Shown: positions 1 to 7,949 of the stretch, piece after piece | How positions within the stretch are numbered: position 1 is the first letter of the stretch | Layout: each line of letters opens with the position of its first letter | Translations under genes and position numbers: made by a program | The notes under the pieces: generated by a model | Seen by the model: only the letters and a program-made list of their open reading frames with translations | Database searches by the model: none | What the model was told of the DNA's origin: nothing | DNA from: Chitinimonas taiwanensis DSM 18899 | GTDB lineage: Bacteria > Pseudomonadota > Gammaproteobacteria > Burkholderiales > Chitinimonadaceae | Direction of reading: 5' to 3' | NCBI RefSeq assembly: GCF_900119825.1 | Contig: NZ_FPKR01000009.1 | Span: 1 to 64,000, forward strand | DNA length: 64,000 bases

Positions 1-101
1 GTTGGCGATGACGGGTGGAAACGCCATCGTGGCACTGCGGTGCCGTTGCGGCTTCGCCGCTCATCCGGGACGGGGAAGTCCCTTTTATTCGTTAGGCTTC
101 T
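1..101 (+). other. 3' end of a probable integron attC site
   Basis: No gene is convincing here. The stretch has short inverted repeats (GGCACTGC/GCGGTGCC and GCGGC/GCCGC types) and ends in GTTAGGC at 91-97. This fits the GTTRRRY core that forms the R' end of integron attC sites. The first cassette gene starts 4 bases later, which is the usual geometry. The left half may lie before the window edge. Basis: core and spacing seen; attC consensus is established; assignment is inference. Confidence 0.5.
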
Positions 102-626
102 ATGTCGTTCACCTCTACATCCATCGGGCTGATATCCGCTGCATCGTTCCTGGTCCTAGCCAGCCCCAATTTGTGCGCAAAGCAATTGCCGAACAACCTG
201 GACCCAGTCAAGTACTGCAATATCCTTGAAGAGGCTGGCCATGCAGCGCAGTATGTGGTTGAAACAGGTAGCTGCGTTGGCGAGGAAAAAATAGTCGGCG
301 CCGAGATCGGCACCTCTGGTTTCAAAAATCATCTTACCTTTTTCACCAGATTCGGTCACGCATACAAAAGAAAGCAAATCTGGTTGTCGCTTCAAGTTTT
401 AAATCCAGCCGAACACACTAGCGCACACGCCGAACTCAATCGAGTAGCGCAAGCACTGTCAAGAGCCTTAACAGGCGAATCATCCGTATTGCTCAAGAAG
501 CTAATCTTAGGCGCCAGGAGTGGGAGTTATTCCACAAGGAACTGGAATGTAGAGACCACCGTTGAACCGTATGCTAGCGGCGAGGGTTATGGCATGCGAA
601 TCTATTTCATACCGGCTCGCCCATAG
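102..626 (+). CDS. Secreted hypothetical protein (cassette gene)
   Basis: A 174-residue protein that I do not recognise. The first 26 residues form a Sec-type signal peptide ending near LCAKQ, so the mature protein is probably periplasmic or secreted. There are two cysteines in the mature part, about 20 residues apart (positions 39 and 58). The start was chosen because it places the signal peptide at the N-terminus and lies 4 bases after the GTTAGGC core at 91-97, as expected for a gene cassette. Downstream there is only a 66-base spacer before the next ORF and no clear attC, so the two ORFs may share one cassette. Function unknown. Confidence 0.65.
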   Translation: MSFTSTSIGLISAASFLVLASPNLCAKQLPNNLDPVKYCNILEEAGHAAQYVVETGSCVGEEKIVGAEIGTSGFKNHLTFFTRFGHAYKRKQIWLSLQVLNPAEHTSAHAELNRVAQALSRALTGESSVLLKKLILGARSGSYSTRNWNVETTVEPYASGEGYGMRIYFIPARP

Positions 627-692
627 TGAGCCTCACCGCAAAGACCCATAAGTTGAGGTGCGCATTTTGCCTACATTACCCCAGCGTAAAAC

Positions 693-1013
693 ATGGAAAA
701 AATATATTCCACCGTGGTTGAATCACCACATTTATACGATATTGAATATTTCGCCTATGGCTTTGACGACGAAGATAACTCTAAGTCCTATATTGACCTT
801 CACCTAAAAAAGGGCGGCGAAGAATGTAAATTGAGATTTTGGGGGCCTAGAGATTTGCAAATCGAAAAAGGCTTTCCTTACGCAACAGGCGGCATGTACA
901 TCGAAGACGTTTCAAAGCACGGGCTAGATTCACTAAATGTATATGTTGGAGACTTTGAGGCCGCGCATGGCTCAATTACCTTCTGGGCAAAAGACGTTGA
1001 AAAGAAGAATTAG
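693..1013 (+). CDS. Small cytoplasmic hypothetical protein
   Basis: A 106-residue acidic protein with no signal peptide or membrane segment and no domain that I recognise. It is rich in aromatic residues (many Tyr, Phe and Trp) alternating with charged ones, which suggests a small beta-rich fold. The coding region is more AT-rich than the core genes further right, consistent with acquired DNA. It is followed 12 bases later by the best attC-like site of the window (1026-1100), as expected for the gene of an integron cassette. It could be an immunity or antitoxin-like small protein, but nothing in the sequence proves that. Confidence 0.6.
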   Translation: MEKIYSTVVESPHLYDIEYFAYGFDDEDNSKSYIDLHLKKGGEECKLRFWGPRDLQIEKGFPYATGGMYIEDVSKHGLDSLNVYVGDFEAAHGSITFWAKDVEKKN

Positions 1014-1025
1014 TGTGCAAAAGCC

Positions 1026-1100
1026 GCATAACACGTCAATCAAGTTCATGCCTTCGTCGCCGGACGTCGCTACGCGACGCCGCGTATTTTAGCGTTAGTC
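1026..1100 (+). repeat. attC-like integron recombination site
   Basis: The outer ends are GCATAAC (1026-1032) and GTTAGTC (1094-1100), each one mismatch from the attC cores RYYYAAC and GTTRRRY. Inside them are a TCAATCAAG box at 1036-1044, common after the R'' core in attC sites, and a perfect 6-bp stem CGTCGC (1065-1070)/GCGACG (1074-1079) with a 3-base loop. The length of 75 bases and position between two same-strand small genes fit. Seen: cores, box and hairpin. Inference: recombination function. Confidence 0.62.
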
Positions 1101-1137
1101 GTCTCAATCCTGAATCGCACATCAAAAGACATTCGTG

Positions 1138-1446
1138 ATGGAAAAAGTACAAGTATTTCTAGTGATTGCAGGCCTGTGCTGGGCCGCGCTGCTTCTGAAT
1201 ATGCTTGGCACCTTCCTCAAGCGCTTTGCTGCCGTCCGGAAGTTCGGCACCGTGCTTCAATGGCAAGCCTTTGCCTTTTACCTTTTGGGTCTCGCCGGCA
1301 CCGTTGCACTCATCTGGCCCACGCAATATGGGGACGGTTGGCACTACATTGCCATCTTCGTTGCTGTCTTTACGTTTGTCCCGCTTGGTGCATGCACCTT
1401 CCAGTTTTACAAGGCAGTCAAAGCCTCCCGCAATAAAACCACCTGA
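1138..1446 (+). CDS. Small integral membrane protein
   Basis: A protein of about 102 residues with three hydrophobic segments, roughly residues 5-25, 40-60 and 72-92, separated by short positively charged loops. It is therefore probably an inner-membrane protein with three helices. ATG at 1138 was preferred over the in-frame GTG at 1135; the difference is one residue. The gene starts 37 bases after the attC-like site at 1026-1100, so it would be the gene of the next cassette. I recognise no family; function unknown. Confidence 0.6.
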   Translation: MEKVQVFLVIAGLCWAALLLNMLGTFLKRFAAVRKFGTVLQWQAFAFYLLGLAGTVALIWPTQYGDGWHYIAIFVAVFTFVPLGACTFQFYKAVKASRNKTT

Positions 1447-1683
1447 GCGCTGTCTATCATGTCATCTCCTTGGTGAGGCGAAACCATGTCCAACTACTTT
1501 CCTGTTTCCGGAACACATCACGAGATCGCCTCGTGGATTTGGTGCCATCTGGTGCCGAAGAATGAACGCTTCCCTCGCCACGCCTGCGCAACTGCGGCGG
1601 CAGGTAACACAGGCGTGGGTTCTACCTCCCTTTAATTCAGCGTCTGCACCAGCCCACATAATGACGGGAGTATTAAATCCACC
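1447..1683. other. Intergenic spacer with inverted repeats
   Basis: No coding signal. Two inverted repeats are visible: CACGAG (1519-1524)/CTCGTG (1530-1535), and CCACGCCTG (1578-1586)/CAGGCGTGG (1610-1618). The second could belong to a strongly decayed attC, but no GTTRRRY core is present, so this is not called as one. The spacer also holds the promoter or leader region of the gene at 1684. Confidence 0.4.
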
Positions 1684-2529
1684 ATGAAACCGTATCTATT
1701 TTTTGCATTTGCGGCGCTTGTTTTGATCGCGCAACCGGCATTGGCGAGCTATCCGTGCCCGGCTGGCCCTGGGCCTGGCGAACAGCAAATCGGCGTTGGC
1801 GGCGGCTCGCATGGGATTGCTGCTGTGCCTCTGTGTGTGCAAACCGGTAGGCAGGCTGGTAGCGGTGGGGGTGGGGTCGCTGGAGGCGGGTATGCGGGTT
1901 ATCGATGTGTTGGTTGCAATATTTTTACCGACCCTAACAGCCCGCCTAGTGAGGAGGCTATCCGCACCGCCATCGAGAACGAAAGGCAGCGCGTCAGAAC
2001 GTTAGAAATCCAAAAGAAGATGTTGGAACACGAAGCAAAAGAGAAGGAGTACTTGGCTAAAGAGATAAAGCAGCTGGAAGCGAATCCGGCTTACCTGCGC
2101 TATATGCAGGGTGAATGGCAAATTTTTCAATCTAAGAAAGACTCGGCACCCGGAGATAACTGCGTTGCTACTTGGCGAAAAAAGGATGGCACGGTCAGTA
2201 TTGTCGGCCCCGGAAAAGCCTATCAGGGTGGTATGTTGATCTTTTGGAGCGCGGATATTCCTCGGCCATCGACCACGCAAACGGTAGCAGTGACGCTTAA
2301 ACAATCGAAATATCCAGCACAGTCGGTGAATGCGTTGAATTTCTCGGTGCCGAATATTCAGGCCGGTGCAATCGGCCTGACCGTGCCAAACATTGATGCG
2401 GCGCTGAACACGATGCTGGATGTTGAGCATTTCATTGTTGAAATGGACGGGCGTGCGGTTGCTGATATCGATTGGACCGGTGGCTTGGCAGCGCGCACTA
2501 AGCTGAAGCAATGCGTGAGTAAGCGCTAG
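1684..2529 (+). CDS. Secreted glycine-rich hypothetical protein with coiled coil
   Basis: A 281-residue protein. Residues 1-21 are a clear signal peptide (cleavage near ALASYPC). The mature N-terminus is Gly- and Cys-rich (CPAGPGPGEQQIG, later a GGGGVAGGG run) and resembles N-terminal parts of secreted hypothetical proteins of Xanthomonas and relatives that carry DUF4189-type domains. Residues about 85-130 form a charged helix likely to be a coiled coil, followed by a beta-rich domain of about 150 residues. No catalytic motif was recognised. It sits in the cassette region with its own spacer. Function unknown; a secreted or envelope role is inferred from the signal peptide. Confidence 0.65.
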   Translation: MKPYLFFAFAALVLIAQPALASYPCPAGPGPGEQQIGVGGGSHGIAAVPLCVQTGRQAGSGGGGVAGGGYAGYRCVGCNIFTDPNSPPSEEAIRTAIENERQRVRTLEIQKKMLEHEAKEKEYLAKEIKQLEANPAYLRYMQGEWQIFQSKKDSAPGDNCVATWRKKDGTVSIVGPGKAYQGGMLIFWSADIPRPSTTQTVAVTLKQSKYPAQSVNALNFSVPNIQAGAIGLTVPNIDAALNTMLDVEHFIVEMDGRAVADIDWTGGLAARTKLKQCVSKR

Positions 2530-2682
2530 TGGGCAGGTTGAAGATTCAAAGGTGGCGGTTTGCGCGCGCCCAGTGCAAGCAAGGCGACGCTGCTGTGCGT
2601 GGCAGTGCCTAAGCCCTTCCATTAAGAGGCCCGCCACGGTAAGCCGGCTTGGGCCTTTCATGTCAAACCTTAGCAGGCACAT

Positions 2683-3453
2683 ATGCAAAGCTTTGTTGGC
2701 AAAGTTGCGCTGATTTGCGGTGGCACCACCGGCATTGGCTTCGCCACCGCAAAAGAACTCGTGAAGCTTGGCGCAAGCGTGGCCATTGCGGCCAGAAACG
2801 TACAGCAGGGGCTAGCGGCTGAACGCGAACTCAAGGCGCTGGGCGGGAATGCGATCTTTTTCCCCGTTGATGTCAGCCATCCCGCTGCCGTTGCGGAGCT
2901 GATATCAGGCGTTGTTACGCACTTTGGACGACTGGATTGTGCGGTGAATAGCGCCGCCTCCGACGCACAACCGTCGGTCGCACATGAAATGCCTCACGAT
3001 GAGGCCGCAGGCATCGTCTCAACGGACTTCCTGGGTGTCTTTCACTGCATGCAGTACGAAATAGCGGCGATGCTCAAGAGCGGAGGGGGCACCATCGTCA
3101 ATGTTTCCTCCATCAATGGCCTGAGCGGCACCCCAACGGCCGCCGTGTACAGCGCGGCCAAGCATGCGGTGATCGGACTGACACGCTCTGCGGCCAAGGA
3201 ATACATTGCGCACGGGATTCGCATCAATGCAGTCTGTCCCGGCGCGACGGACACCCCCAGACGCGAGCGGCGGATGGCCAAGCTGAGTCCAGAAGAACGG
3301 CTTGAACAGATCGAGGCACTTTCACCGGCCATCCCGATCGGGCGCCTTGCCAAGGCAGAGGAAATTGCAAATGCCATTGTTTGGCTAAGTTCTGCCTCGT
3401 CGTCCTATGTTGTAGGGCACAGCCTTGTGGTCGATGGCGGACTGCTTGCTTAA
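2683..3453 (+). CDS. SDR family NAD(P)-dependent oxidoreductase
   Basis: A 256-residue classical short-chain dehydrogenase/reductase. The Rossmann nucleotide-binding motif GGTTGIG is at 13-19, the NSAA variant of the NNAG motif at 89-92, and the catalytic triad is Ser143, Tyr156 and Lys160 (YSAAK). The PG motif after the active site and the C-terminal VVDGG strand are present, so the enzyme looks intact. The substrate cannot be told. Length is normal for the family. The gene stands alone on the + strand between cassette-type genes and is followed by a decayed attC-like element, so it may be cassette cargo. Confidence 0.85.
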   Translation: MQSFVGKVALICGGTTGIGFATAKELVKLGASVAIAARNVQQGLAAERELKALGGNAIFFPVDVSHPAAVAELISGVVTHFGRLDCAVNSAASDAQPSVAHEMPHDEAAGIVSTDFLGVFHCMQYEIAAMLKSGGGTIVNVSSINGLSGTPTAAVYSAAKHAVIGLTRSAAKEYIAHGIRINAVCPGATDTPRRERRMAKLSPEERLEQIEALSPAIPIGRLAKAEEIANAIVWLSSASSSYVVGHSLVVDGGLLA

Positions 3454-3465
3454 TCAGCGAGTCTT

Positions 3466-3534
3466 CCAACCCTTTGATCGAGCGGGCGTCGCTCTGGAAG
3501 TACGACGCCGCCTCTTATCTCAATCCCTAAGCCA
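3466..3534 (+). repeat. Degenerate attC-like inverted repeat
   Basis: GGCGTCG (3485-3491) pairs with CGACGCC (3503-3509), and farther out TTGA (3474-3477) pairs with TCAA (3520-3523). Ends CCAAC (near 3467-3470) and CCTAAGC (3526-3532) stand where the attC cores would be; the latter is a poor match to GTTRRRY. The CTTATCTCAA stretch before it resembles the L' side of many attC sites. Called as a mutated attC; the structure is seen, the origin is inferred. Confidence 0.4.
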
Positions 3535-3536
3535 GC

Positions 3537-4013
3537 ATGCACCTATTTGATCCGAGCGAATACCAATCCGTTGCTGTGGAAGTGGTGGAAAAGGTCGCGC
3601 AAGAACTGTCGCAACTGATTCCTGGCTGTCGTGTCGAGCACGTTGGCTCATCGGCCATCCCGGGCGCGATATCGAAGGGTGACGTCGATGTTTGTGTTGT
3701 CGTCCCCGCGCATACCCACCGCGATGCCGTCGCTGCTTTGGAACAGGCGGGCTACGTTGTCAAAGCCGACACGCTGCGAACACCCGAACTCTGCATGTTG
3801 TTGATGCCAAGTACGAACATTGATTTGGCGCTGCAAGTGGTTGCAGAGGGTTCGCGCTTCGAGTTCTTTATGCAGTTTCGCGACGCACTGCGTGCCAATC
3901 CTTCTCTCGTTGATCAATACAACGACATCAAACGAAACGCAGCAGACTTGAGTCATGAGGCATGCCGGGATGCGAAGGCCACATTTATTGCCTCTGTCTT
4001 GCCTCCAGCATGA
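3537..4013 (+). CDS. GrpB/UPF0157-family nucleotidyltransferase-like protein
   Basis: A 158-residue protein with the GrpB (UPF0157) signature: HVGSSAIPG at 35-43 followed by KGDVDVCV with Asp49 and Asp51. This is the Gly-Ser...Asp-x-Asp arrangement of the nucleotidyltransferase fold. Members occur alone or fused to CoaE; the reaction is not settled. The core motifs are intact. The gene starts 2 bases after the decayed attC-like element and is on the same strand as its neighbours, consistent with integron cargo. GrpB-like proteins are frequent in cassette arrays. Confidence 0.8.
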   Translation: MHLFDPSEYQSVAVEVVEKVAQELSQLIPGCRVEHVGSSAIPGAISKGDVDVCVVVPAHTHRDAVAALEQAGYVVKADTLRTPELCMLLMPSTNIDLALQVVAEGSRFEFFMQFRDALRANPSLVDQYNDIKRNAADLSHEACRDAKATFIASVLPPA

Positions 4014-4025
4014 GCAGGCCGTCAG

Positions 4026-4062
4026 CGAAGTAATCCACATGCTGCGCATGTGGATTACTTCG
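4026..4062. repeat. Perfect 17-bp inverted repeat
   Basis: CGAAGTAATCCACATGC (4026-4042) and its exact reverse complement (4046-4062) flank a 3-base loop. It starts 12 bases after the GrpB stop. No T tract follows on either strand, so it is not a standard intrinsic terminator. A second, weaker stem CTGCGG/CCGCAG follows near 4098-4120. It may act as a terminator, mRNA stabiliser or recombination hairpin. Confidence 0.6.
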
Positions 4063-4155
4063 GGCAGCCCAAAACTACGCTTTGGTTTCTCTCCATGCCT
4101 GCGGTCTTATGGCCGCAGCTGATTTCCAATATTAAGTGGCACATCCCTATCCATC

Positions 4156-4650
4156 ATGCACATTCGTCCATATGAACCAGCTGATGCCTCCTCTGTTGCG
4201 GCGGTCATCCTACCCATCCAGCAAGCTGAATTCGGTATTCCGATCACCCTTGATGATCAGCCCGACCTGCGGGATATCGGTGGGTTTTACCAGAAGGGCT
4301 CAGGCAATTTCTGGATTGCCGAGCTGAATGGCCAGACTGTGGGCACCATTGCCCTGCTGGACATAGGCAATAGGGACGCAGCGCTGCGCAAGATGTTCGT
4401 CGCCGCGCCATATCGCGGCCCAGCGTTCGGCGTGGCCAAGCATCTCTTGCGTGAGTTGCTAGCCTGGAGTGCGCGGCAGGGGCTGCAAAACATCTATTTG
4501 GGCACAACCGCCAAGTTTTTAGCGGCGCACAAGTTCTATGAGAAGAACGGCTTTATCGAGGTGGACAAGTCGTCTCTGCCTGAGTCATTTCCCCTTATGG
4601 CAGTGGATTCAAAGTTCTACCGATTAGCGCTAGCGGTAGCTTCGGCCTAG
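4156..4650 (+). CDS. GNAT family N-acetyltransferase
   Basis: A 164-residue protein with the GNAT fold order: an N-terminal MHIRPYEPADA strand-helix, the central VGTIALLDIG strand pair, LRKMFVAAPYRG acetyl-CoA-binding region (a variant of the Q/RxxGxG/A loop), and the C-terminal AHKFYEKNGF motif typical of the family. The acceptor substrate is unknown. It is the last + strand gene of the cassette-like region; about 75 bases farther on, a convergent - strand gene ends. Acetyltransferases of this kind are among the commonest integron cassette products. Confidence 0.82.
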   Translation: MHIRPYEPADASSVAAVILPIQQAEFGIPITLDDQPDLRDIGGFYQKGSGNFWIAELNGQTVGTIALLDIGNRDAALRKMFVAAPYRGPAFGVAKHLLRELLAWSARQGLQNIYLGTTAKFLAAHKFYEKNGFIEVDKSSLPESFPLMAVDSKFYRLALAVASA

Positions 4651-4726
4651 GCCAGTTTGACTGCCTCTGTTTTTAGGTGGAGCTATCCTTTACGTGCTGC
4701 CCCACCAAGCGGTATCGCCATTCGCC

Positions 4727-6898
4727 TTAGTAGTAGTAACGCGTGCGCTGTGCCTCTGGGCTGTTGGGGTATTGCTTGTGCAGTAGTTGAAAGGCTGCGC
4801 GCGAGGTGGGAGTGTGGCGCATGCCGCGGCGTGATTCCCATACTAGTTTTTCCAGTAGGGCCGGGCCCTCGGCCGATTTCGGTTGTGTGCTGAGCCAGGG
4901 CAGTATTTGCCGGCCCAGCCACTCGGTTTCATTGCGTTCGCGCAGCGTGTTGAGGTCGGTCTGCTGGGCGGCGCGTTGTGCAGTGTTCTGGAACGCCGGG
5001 CGGGTTTCCCAGCGGTAGTCGGCGGGTTGCTCGCTGGGTGTCCAGCTGTGGTATCCGGTTGCGGCGACGCCGCTTTCGTTTTGATTCAGGCGTGGCAATG
5101 CTTTCAGCAGCATGCTGCGCGCCAGGTGGAAGCGTTGTGCGGCGGGTGCAATCTTCTGACTGGAAAGGGATGACCAGGTCTCGTAAGCCGATTTTTCGAG
5201 CTTGGGCTGGTCGAGTAAGGCGCCCATCCGCCATGCCTCGCCAGCCAGTTGCAAGCGTATTGCGTCCGGCAGGGTTTTGATCTTGGCCAGGCTGAGCAAG
5301 TCCTCACCATTCAGGTTTGCCAGCAGCCAGCTGCGGCTTGCCTGTTCGATGAGTGGGGTGGGCTCTTCGGCCACAAACTGGGCAAAGTCGCTGTCGATGA
5401 TCTCTTTTCCGAGCGATGTGCGCACCAGGTAGCGAGCCAGTGTGGGCAAGTCGGCGGCGGCCAGCATGGATAACTGATCGAAGGCTTGCCGCGTGCCGAG
5501 GCTCTCGCGCTTGAGCTGTGGTGCGACCTGGGCCAATTCCTTACGCGCGCCGGGGTAATCCTCGCGCGCCAAAGCCAGCCGTGCGCGTTGCCAGGCAAAG
5601 TGCAGGTAGAGCGGGTGCTCGGGCTGGTACTGGCGTGATGCGTCTATCAGAGTGTCAAGATCGGCCTGGCTGAGGTCGCTGCTAGACTTGCCGCTTAGTG
5701 CCATCAGTGCGCTGGCCAGCCAAATCGGCGATTGCGTGCGCTGCCAGCCGGCAATCAGCTTTTGGGCGGCGTCACTGCTGGTCGAGCGGATGCCGGCCGT
5801 AGCGGCTTTGCGGGTTTGGAATAACCAGTCGTCGGCATAGTCCGCTTCACCCATCACGGCCCATAGCCAGCGTGCGCTGCTGATCCAGCCGTCCAGGTCG
5901 GGTACGGGTTCCGGCTCATTCATCTGCTGCCATAGCGCAAGGTGTGCGGCCTTGGGGGCGTAGCGCGTGGCCAGAATGTCGTACAGCTCTTGCGCGGCCT
6001 CGCGCACTTCTTCGTCCTTGGCGTTGCGCACGGTGTGGCGTAGCCGCTGCGCCATGGGGTGTTCTGCCCAGCTGGGAGCTGTTTCGCGCAGCGTGGCGTA
6101 GGCGGCGGGTTCGGTGAAGGTTTCGCGCCACCAGCTGCGCACACTCAGATAGCCTGCCCATTCATGCCAGGGCGATGCCGTATCGGCCGCCAAGCTGTCG
6201 AAGGCCTGGCTGGCTTCTGCCAGCTTGTCTTGGTAGAGCAGCATGGCTGCGGCTTGGTAGGCTTGGTCTTGTTGCAGCCAGCGCGGCGCGTTGGCGGGCA
6301 GGGTGGGCAAGCTCAGCGCGGTGTTGCGCTTGTCGCAGGTGGAAAAGACGGCATCCTGGCCCTGTGCCCACAGCTTGACCCAGTCGTCGGCCTGACCGTG
6401 GTCGCGCTGGCGCTGCGCCAGGGTGCGCGCCGCCAGTTCAAAGGCGCCGGGCTGGCAGTTCTCGCTGTAGACGTAGCTGATTTGCTCGCGTATCCCGCTT
6501 TCGATCGGGTAGGGCGTGTCGCGCAGGCCAAACTGTCGGCGCGTTTCAATCCAGTTTTGCGCACCGTAAGGCTTGGCATCGCTGCCCGTTGTGCTCGGTG
6601 CGTCTTGGCTTGTCGGCTTAAGCAGCGCCGCCAGGGCCTCCTCATGGGCCGGTTTCAGGCCCAGTGTCTGGCGATAGGCCAGCATCAAATAGGATCGCTC
6701 ATAGCTGGGCCAGAGCACGCCTAGCTGCCCATTCAGAAAGCGCGGCATCGCGGCAGGTTCGGGCTGCAGGCGGGAGGTGCCGACCCGCTGCTCATCGCTA
6801 TAGCCACCGGATGCCTGGGTGGCTGCACTCAGGGCCAGCAAGAGGCTGGCGGCAAGCCAGGCCGGACGGCGGCATAGGTGGTATCGGCGAATCGGCAT
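4727..6898 (-). CDS. Large exported alpha-helical repeat protein
   Basis: A protein of about 723 residues. The start at 6898 was preferred over 6946 because GAGGAAAA lies directly upstream and because it gives an N-terminal signal peptide (Arg-rich start, then LAASLLLALSAATQA). The rest is almost entirely amphipathic helix with many Ala-, Leu-, Trp- and Tyr-rich repeats, as in TPR-like solenoids. It resembles uncharacterised exported proteins encoded next to DUF3142 genes. The start lies 17 bases after the stop of the DUF3142 gene on the same strand, so the two are probably co-transcribed. Function unknown; a periplasmic or envelope scaffold role is a guess. Confidence 0.72.
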   Translation of the reverse strand: MPIRRYHLCRRPAWLAASLLLALSAATQASGGYSDEQRVGTSRLQPEPAAMPRFLNGQLGVLWPSYERSYLMLAYRQTLGLKPAHEEALAALLKPTSQDAPSTTGSDAKPYGAQNWIETRRQFGLRDTPYPIESGIREQISYVYSENCQPGAFELAARTLAQRQRDHGQADDWVKLWAQGQDAVFSTCDKRNTALSLPTLPANAPRWLQQDQAYQAAAMLLYQDKLAEASQAFDSLAADTASPWHEWAGYLSVRSWWRETFTEPAAYATLRETAPSWAEHPMAQRLRHTVRNAKDEEVREAAQELYDILATRYAPKAAHLALWQQMNEPEPVPDLDGWISSARWLWAVMGEADYADDWLFQTRKAATAGIRSTSSDAAQKLIAGWQRTQSPIWLASALMALSGKSSSDLSQADLDTLIDASRQYQPEHPLYLHFAWQRARLALAREDYPGARKELAQVAPQLKRESLGTRQAFDQLSMLAAADLPTLARYLVRTSLGKEIIDSDFAQFVAEEPTPLIEQASRSWLLANLNGEDLLSLAKIKTLPDAIRLQLAGEAWRMGALLDQPKLEKSAYETWSSLSSQKIAPAAQRFHLARSMLLKALPRLNQNESGVAATGYHSWTPSEQPADYRWETRPAFQNTAQRAAQQTDLNTLRERNETEWLGRQILPWLSTQPKSAEGPALLEKLVWESRRGMRHTPTSRAAFQLLHKQYPNSPEAQRTRYYY

Positions 6899-6915
6899 GG
6901 TTTTCCTCGCTTCGG

Positions 6916-7704
6916 TTACGGTGTTTTTGTGTGATGGTTTGACCAACCGGGCAGGCTACTGAGTGTTTCTGGCTGCCAGCGACGCGGTGCGAACAAGTAA
7001 AGTTGTCTATCCGCAAAGGCAGCCAGCGGCTGGTGGCCAAGTGATGCGGCTTGGCCATGCCACTCGTCGGTGGCCAGCCCAGCTGCTTGGCGGCAGCGCT
7101 CGGGCAACTCGTTTGGCGTCAGCATCCGTTGCTGCCATAGGCCGCGCTCGGCAGGGCCCATGCGAAAGTACATGGGCACCACTTCGTCCACCGGCAGGCT
7201 GCGTAGCCAGGCCTCATCCCCGCACCAGGATGCCAGGGCGGTGACCGAGAGCCAGGTTCTGGCGGGGAGCTTGGCACGCAGCGCCCGCAGCACGGCCAGG
7301 TAAAAGTCCTGCTGGCCTTTGCGCGCTTCAAAATCAATCTGCAGGCGGCGCAGCGGTGCCTCGGGCTTGTCTAGCAAGGCGGCATGGCGCGCCAGTGCGT
7401 TGGCCCATAAGGTCACGGCCTCCGGCCCCAACGCGGCAGGGCGACGTGGATGGAAGGCTTCGATATGCAGTACCGGCAGCAAGCGGGTATCTGGCCTGAG
7501 CTTGAGCACGGCTCGCCGTGGACGGACCTGAAAGCGGGCGTCTTGGGCATCGAACTGGGCGGCAAACCACGCCACGCCGACGCCGGGCGGCAGCCAGCGC
7601 AGGTCTTCCGGGCGGTCCCAAGCCCATACCCAGGTGTTATCCGCCCGGCAGGCCAGCGCGGCGAGTGTGGCGAGCAGCAGAAGCAAATATCGGGCGGCAA
7701 TCAC
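6916..7704 (-). CDS. DUF3142-family exported protein
   Basis: About 262 residues from a GTG start at 7704, chosen because it begins a hydrophobic export signal (ARYLLLLLATLAALACRA) and because longer starts would run into the divergent TetR gene. The body matches DUF3142 proteins: the WAWDRPEDL start, LPVLHIEAFHP, RLQIDFEARKGQQDFY with acidic residues as in TIM-barrel glycosidase-like proteins, and VVPMYFRMGP. A possible lipobox-like LAALAC could anchor it as a lipoprotein. It is the first gene of a two-gene operon with the large helical protein downstream. Biochemical function is not established. The start is uncertain by several codons. Confidence 0.72.
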   Translation of the reverse strand: MIAARYLLLLLATLAALACRADNTWVWAWDRPEDLRWLPPGVGVAWFAAQFDAQDARFQVRPRRAVLKLRPDTRLLPVLHIEAFHPRRPAALGPEAVTLWANALARHAALLDKPEAPLRRLQIDFEARKGQQDFYLAVLRALRAKLPARTWLSVTALASWCGDEAWLRSLPVDEVVPMYFRMGPAERGLWQQRMLTPNELPERCRQAAGLATDEWHGQAASLGHQPLAAFADRQLYLFAPRRWQPETLSSLPGWSNHHTKTP

Positions 7705-7893
7705 GGTAGCAAGGGGGAGACAGGCTGGGCTGGCTCGCTGCGAGTGTTGGTAGGGTTGAGCGGCGTACGGTAGCAGAAGGCCAGGGACGCCAGAAGAGGA
7801 CGCTGCAGCGAGGTTTGCACGAAGGAGTAGGGCATCGATTGGCAGGGGAGGTGGGATCGCTTGCCCTGCAGCGACGAACGGCCATGCATTAAA

Positions 7894-7905
7894 ACGAACG
7901 GTCGT
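7894..7905. promoter_or_regulatory. Probable TetR operator in the divergent promoter region
   Basis: ACGAACGGTCGT is an imperfect palindrome with arms ACGA/TCGT, 45 bases before the tetR start and inside the shared intergenic region with the DUF3142 gene. It matches the perfect palindrome at 8622-8633 in 11 of 12 positions. A partial copy, ACGAACGGCCAT, lies at 7874-7885. Operators of this form are common for TetR/AcrR regulators next to their own genes. Seen: repeats. Inference: binding. Confidence 0.55.
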
Positions 7906-7949
7906 GCTAAATTCTCGCTGTCGTCTTTCAAACCGGATAACCACCGACC

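Noticed and set aside
2-229. 75-codon frame at the left edge
   Set aside because: It reads through the attC-like hairpins and out of frame with the signal-peptide protein at 102; no support.
2002-2688. 228-codon - strand frame
   Set aside because: Overlaps the secreted protein at 1684-2529 on the other strand; no recognisable features, while the + strand product has a signal peptide.
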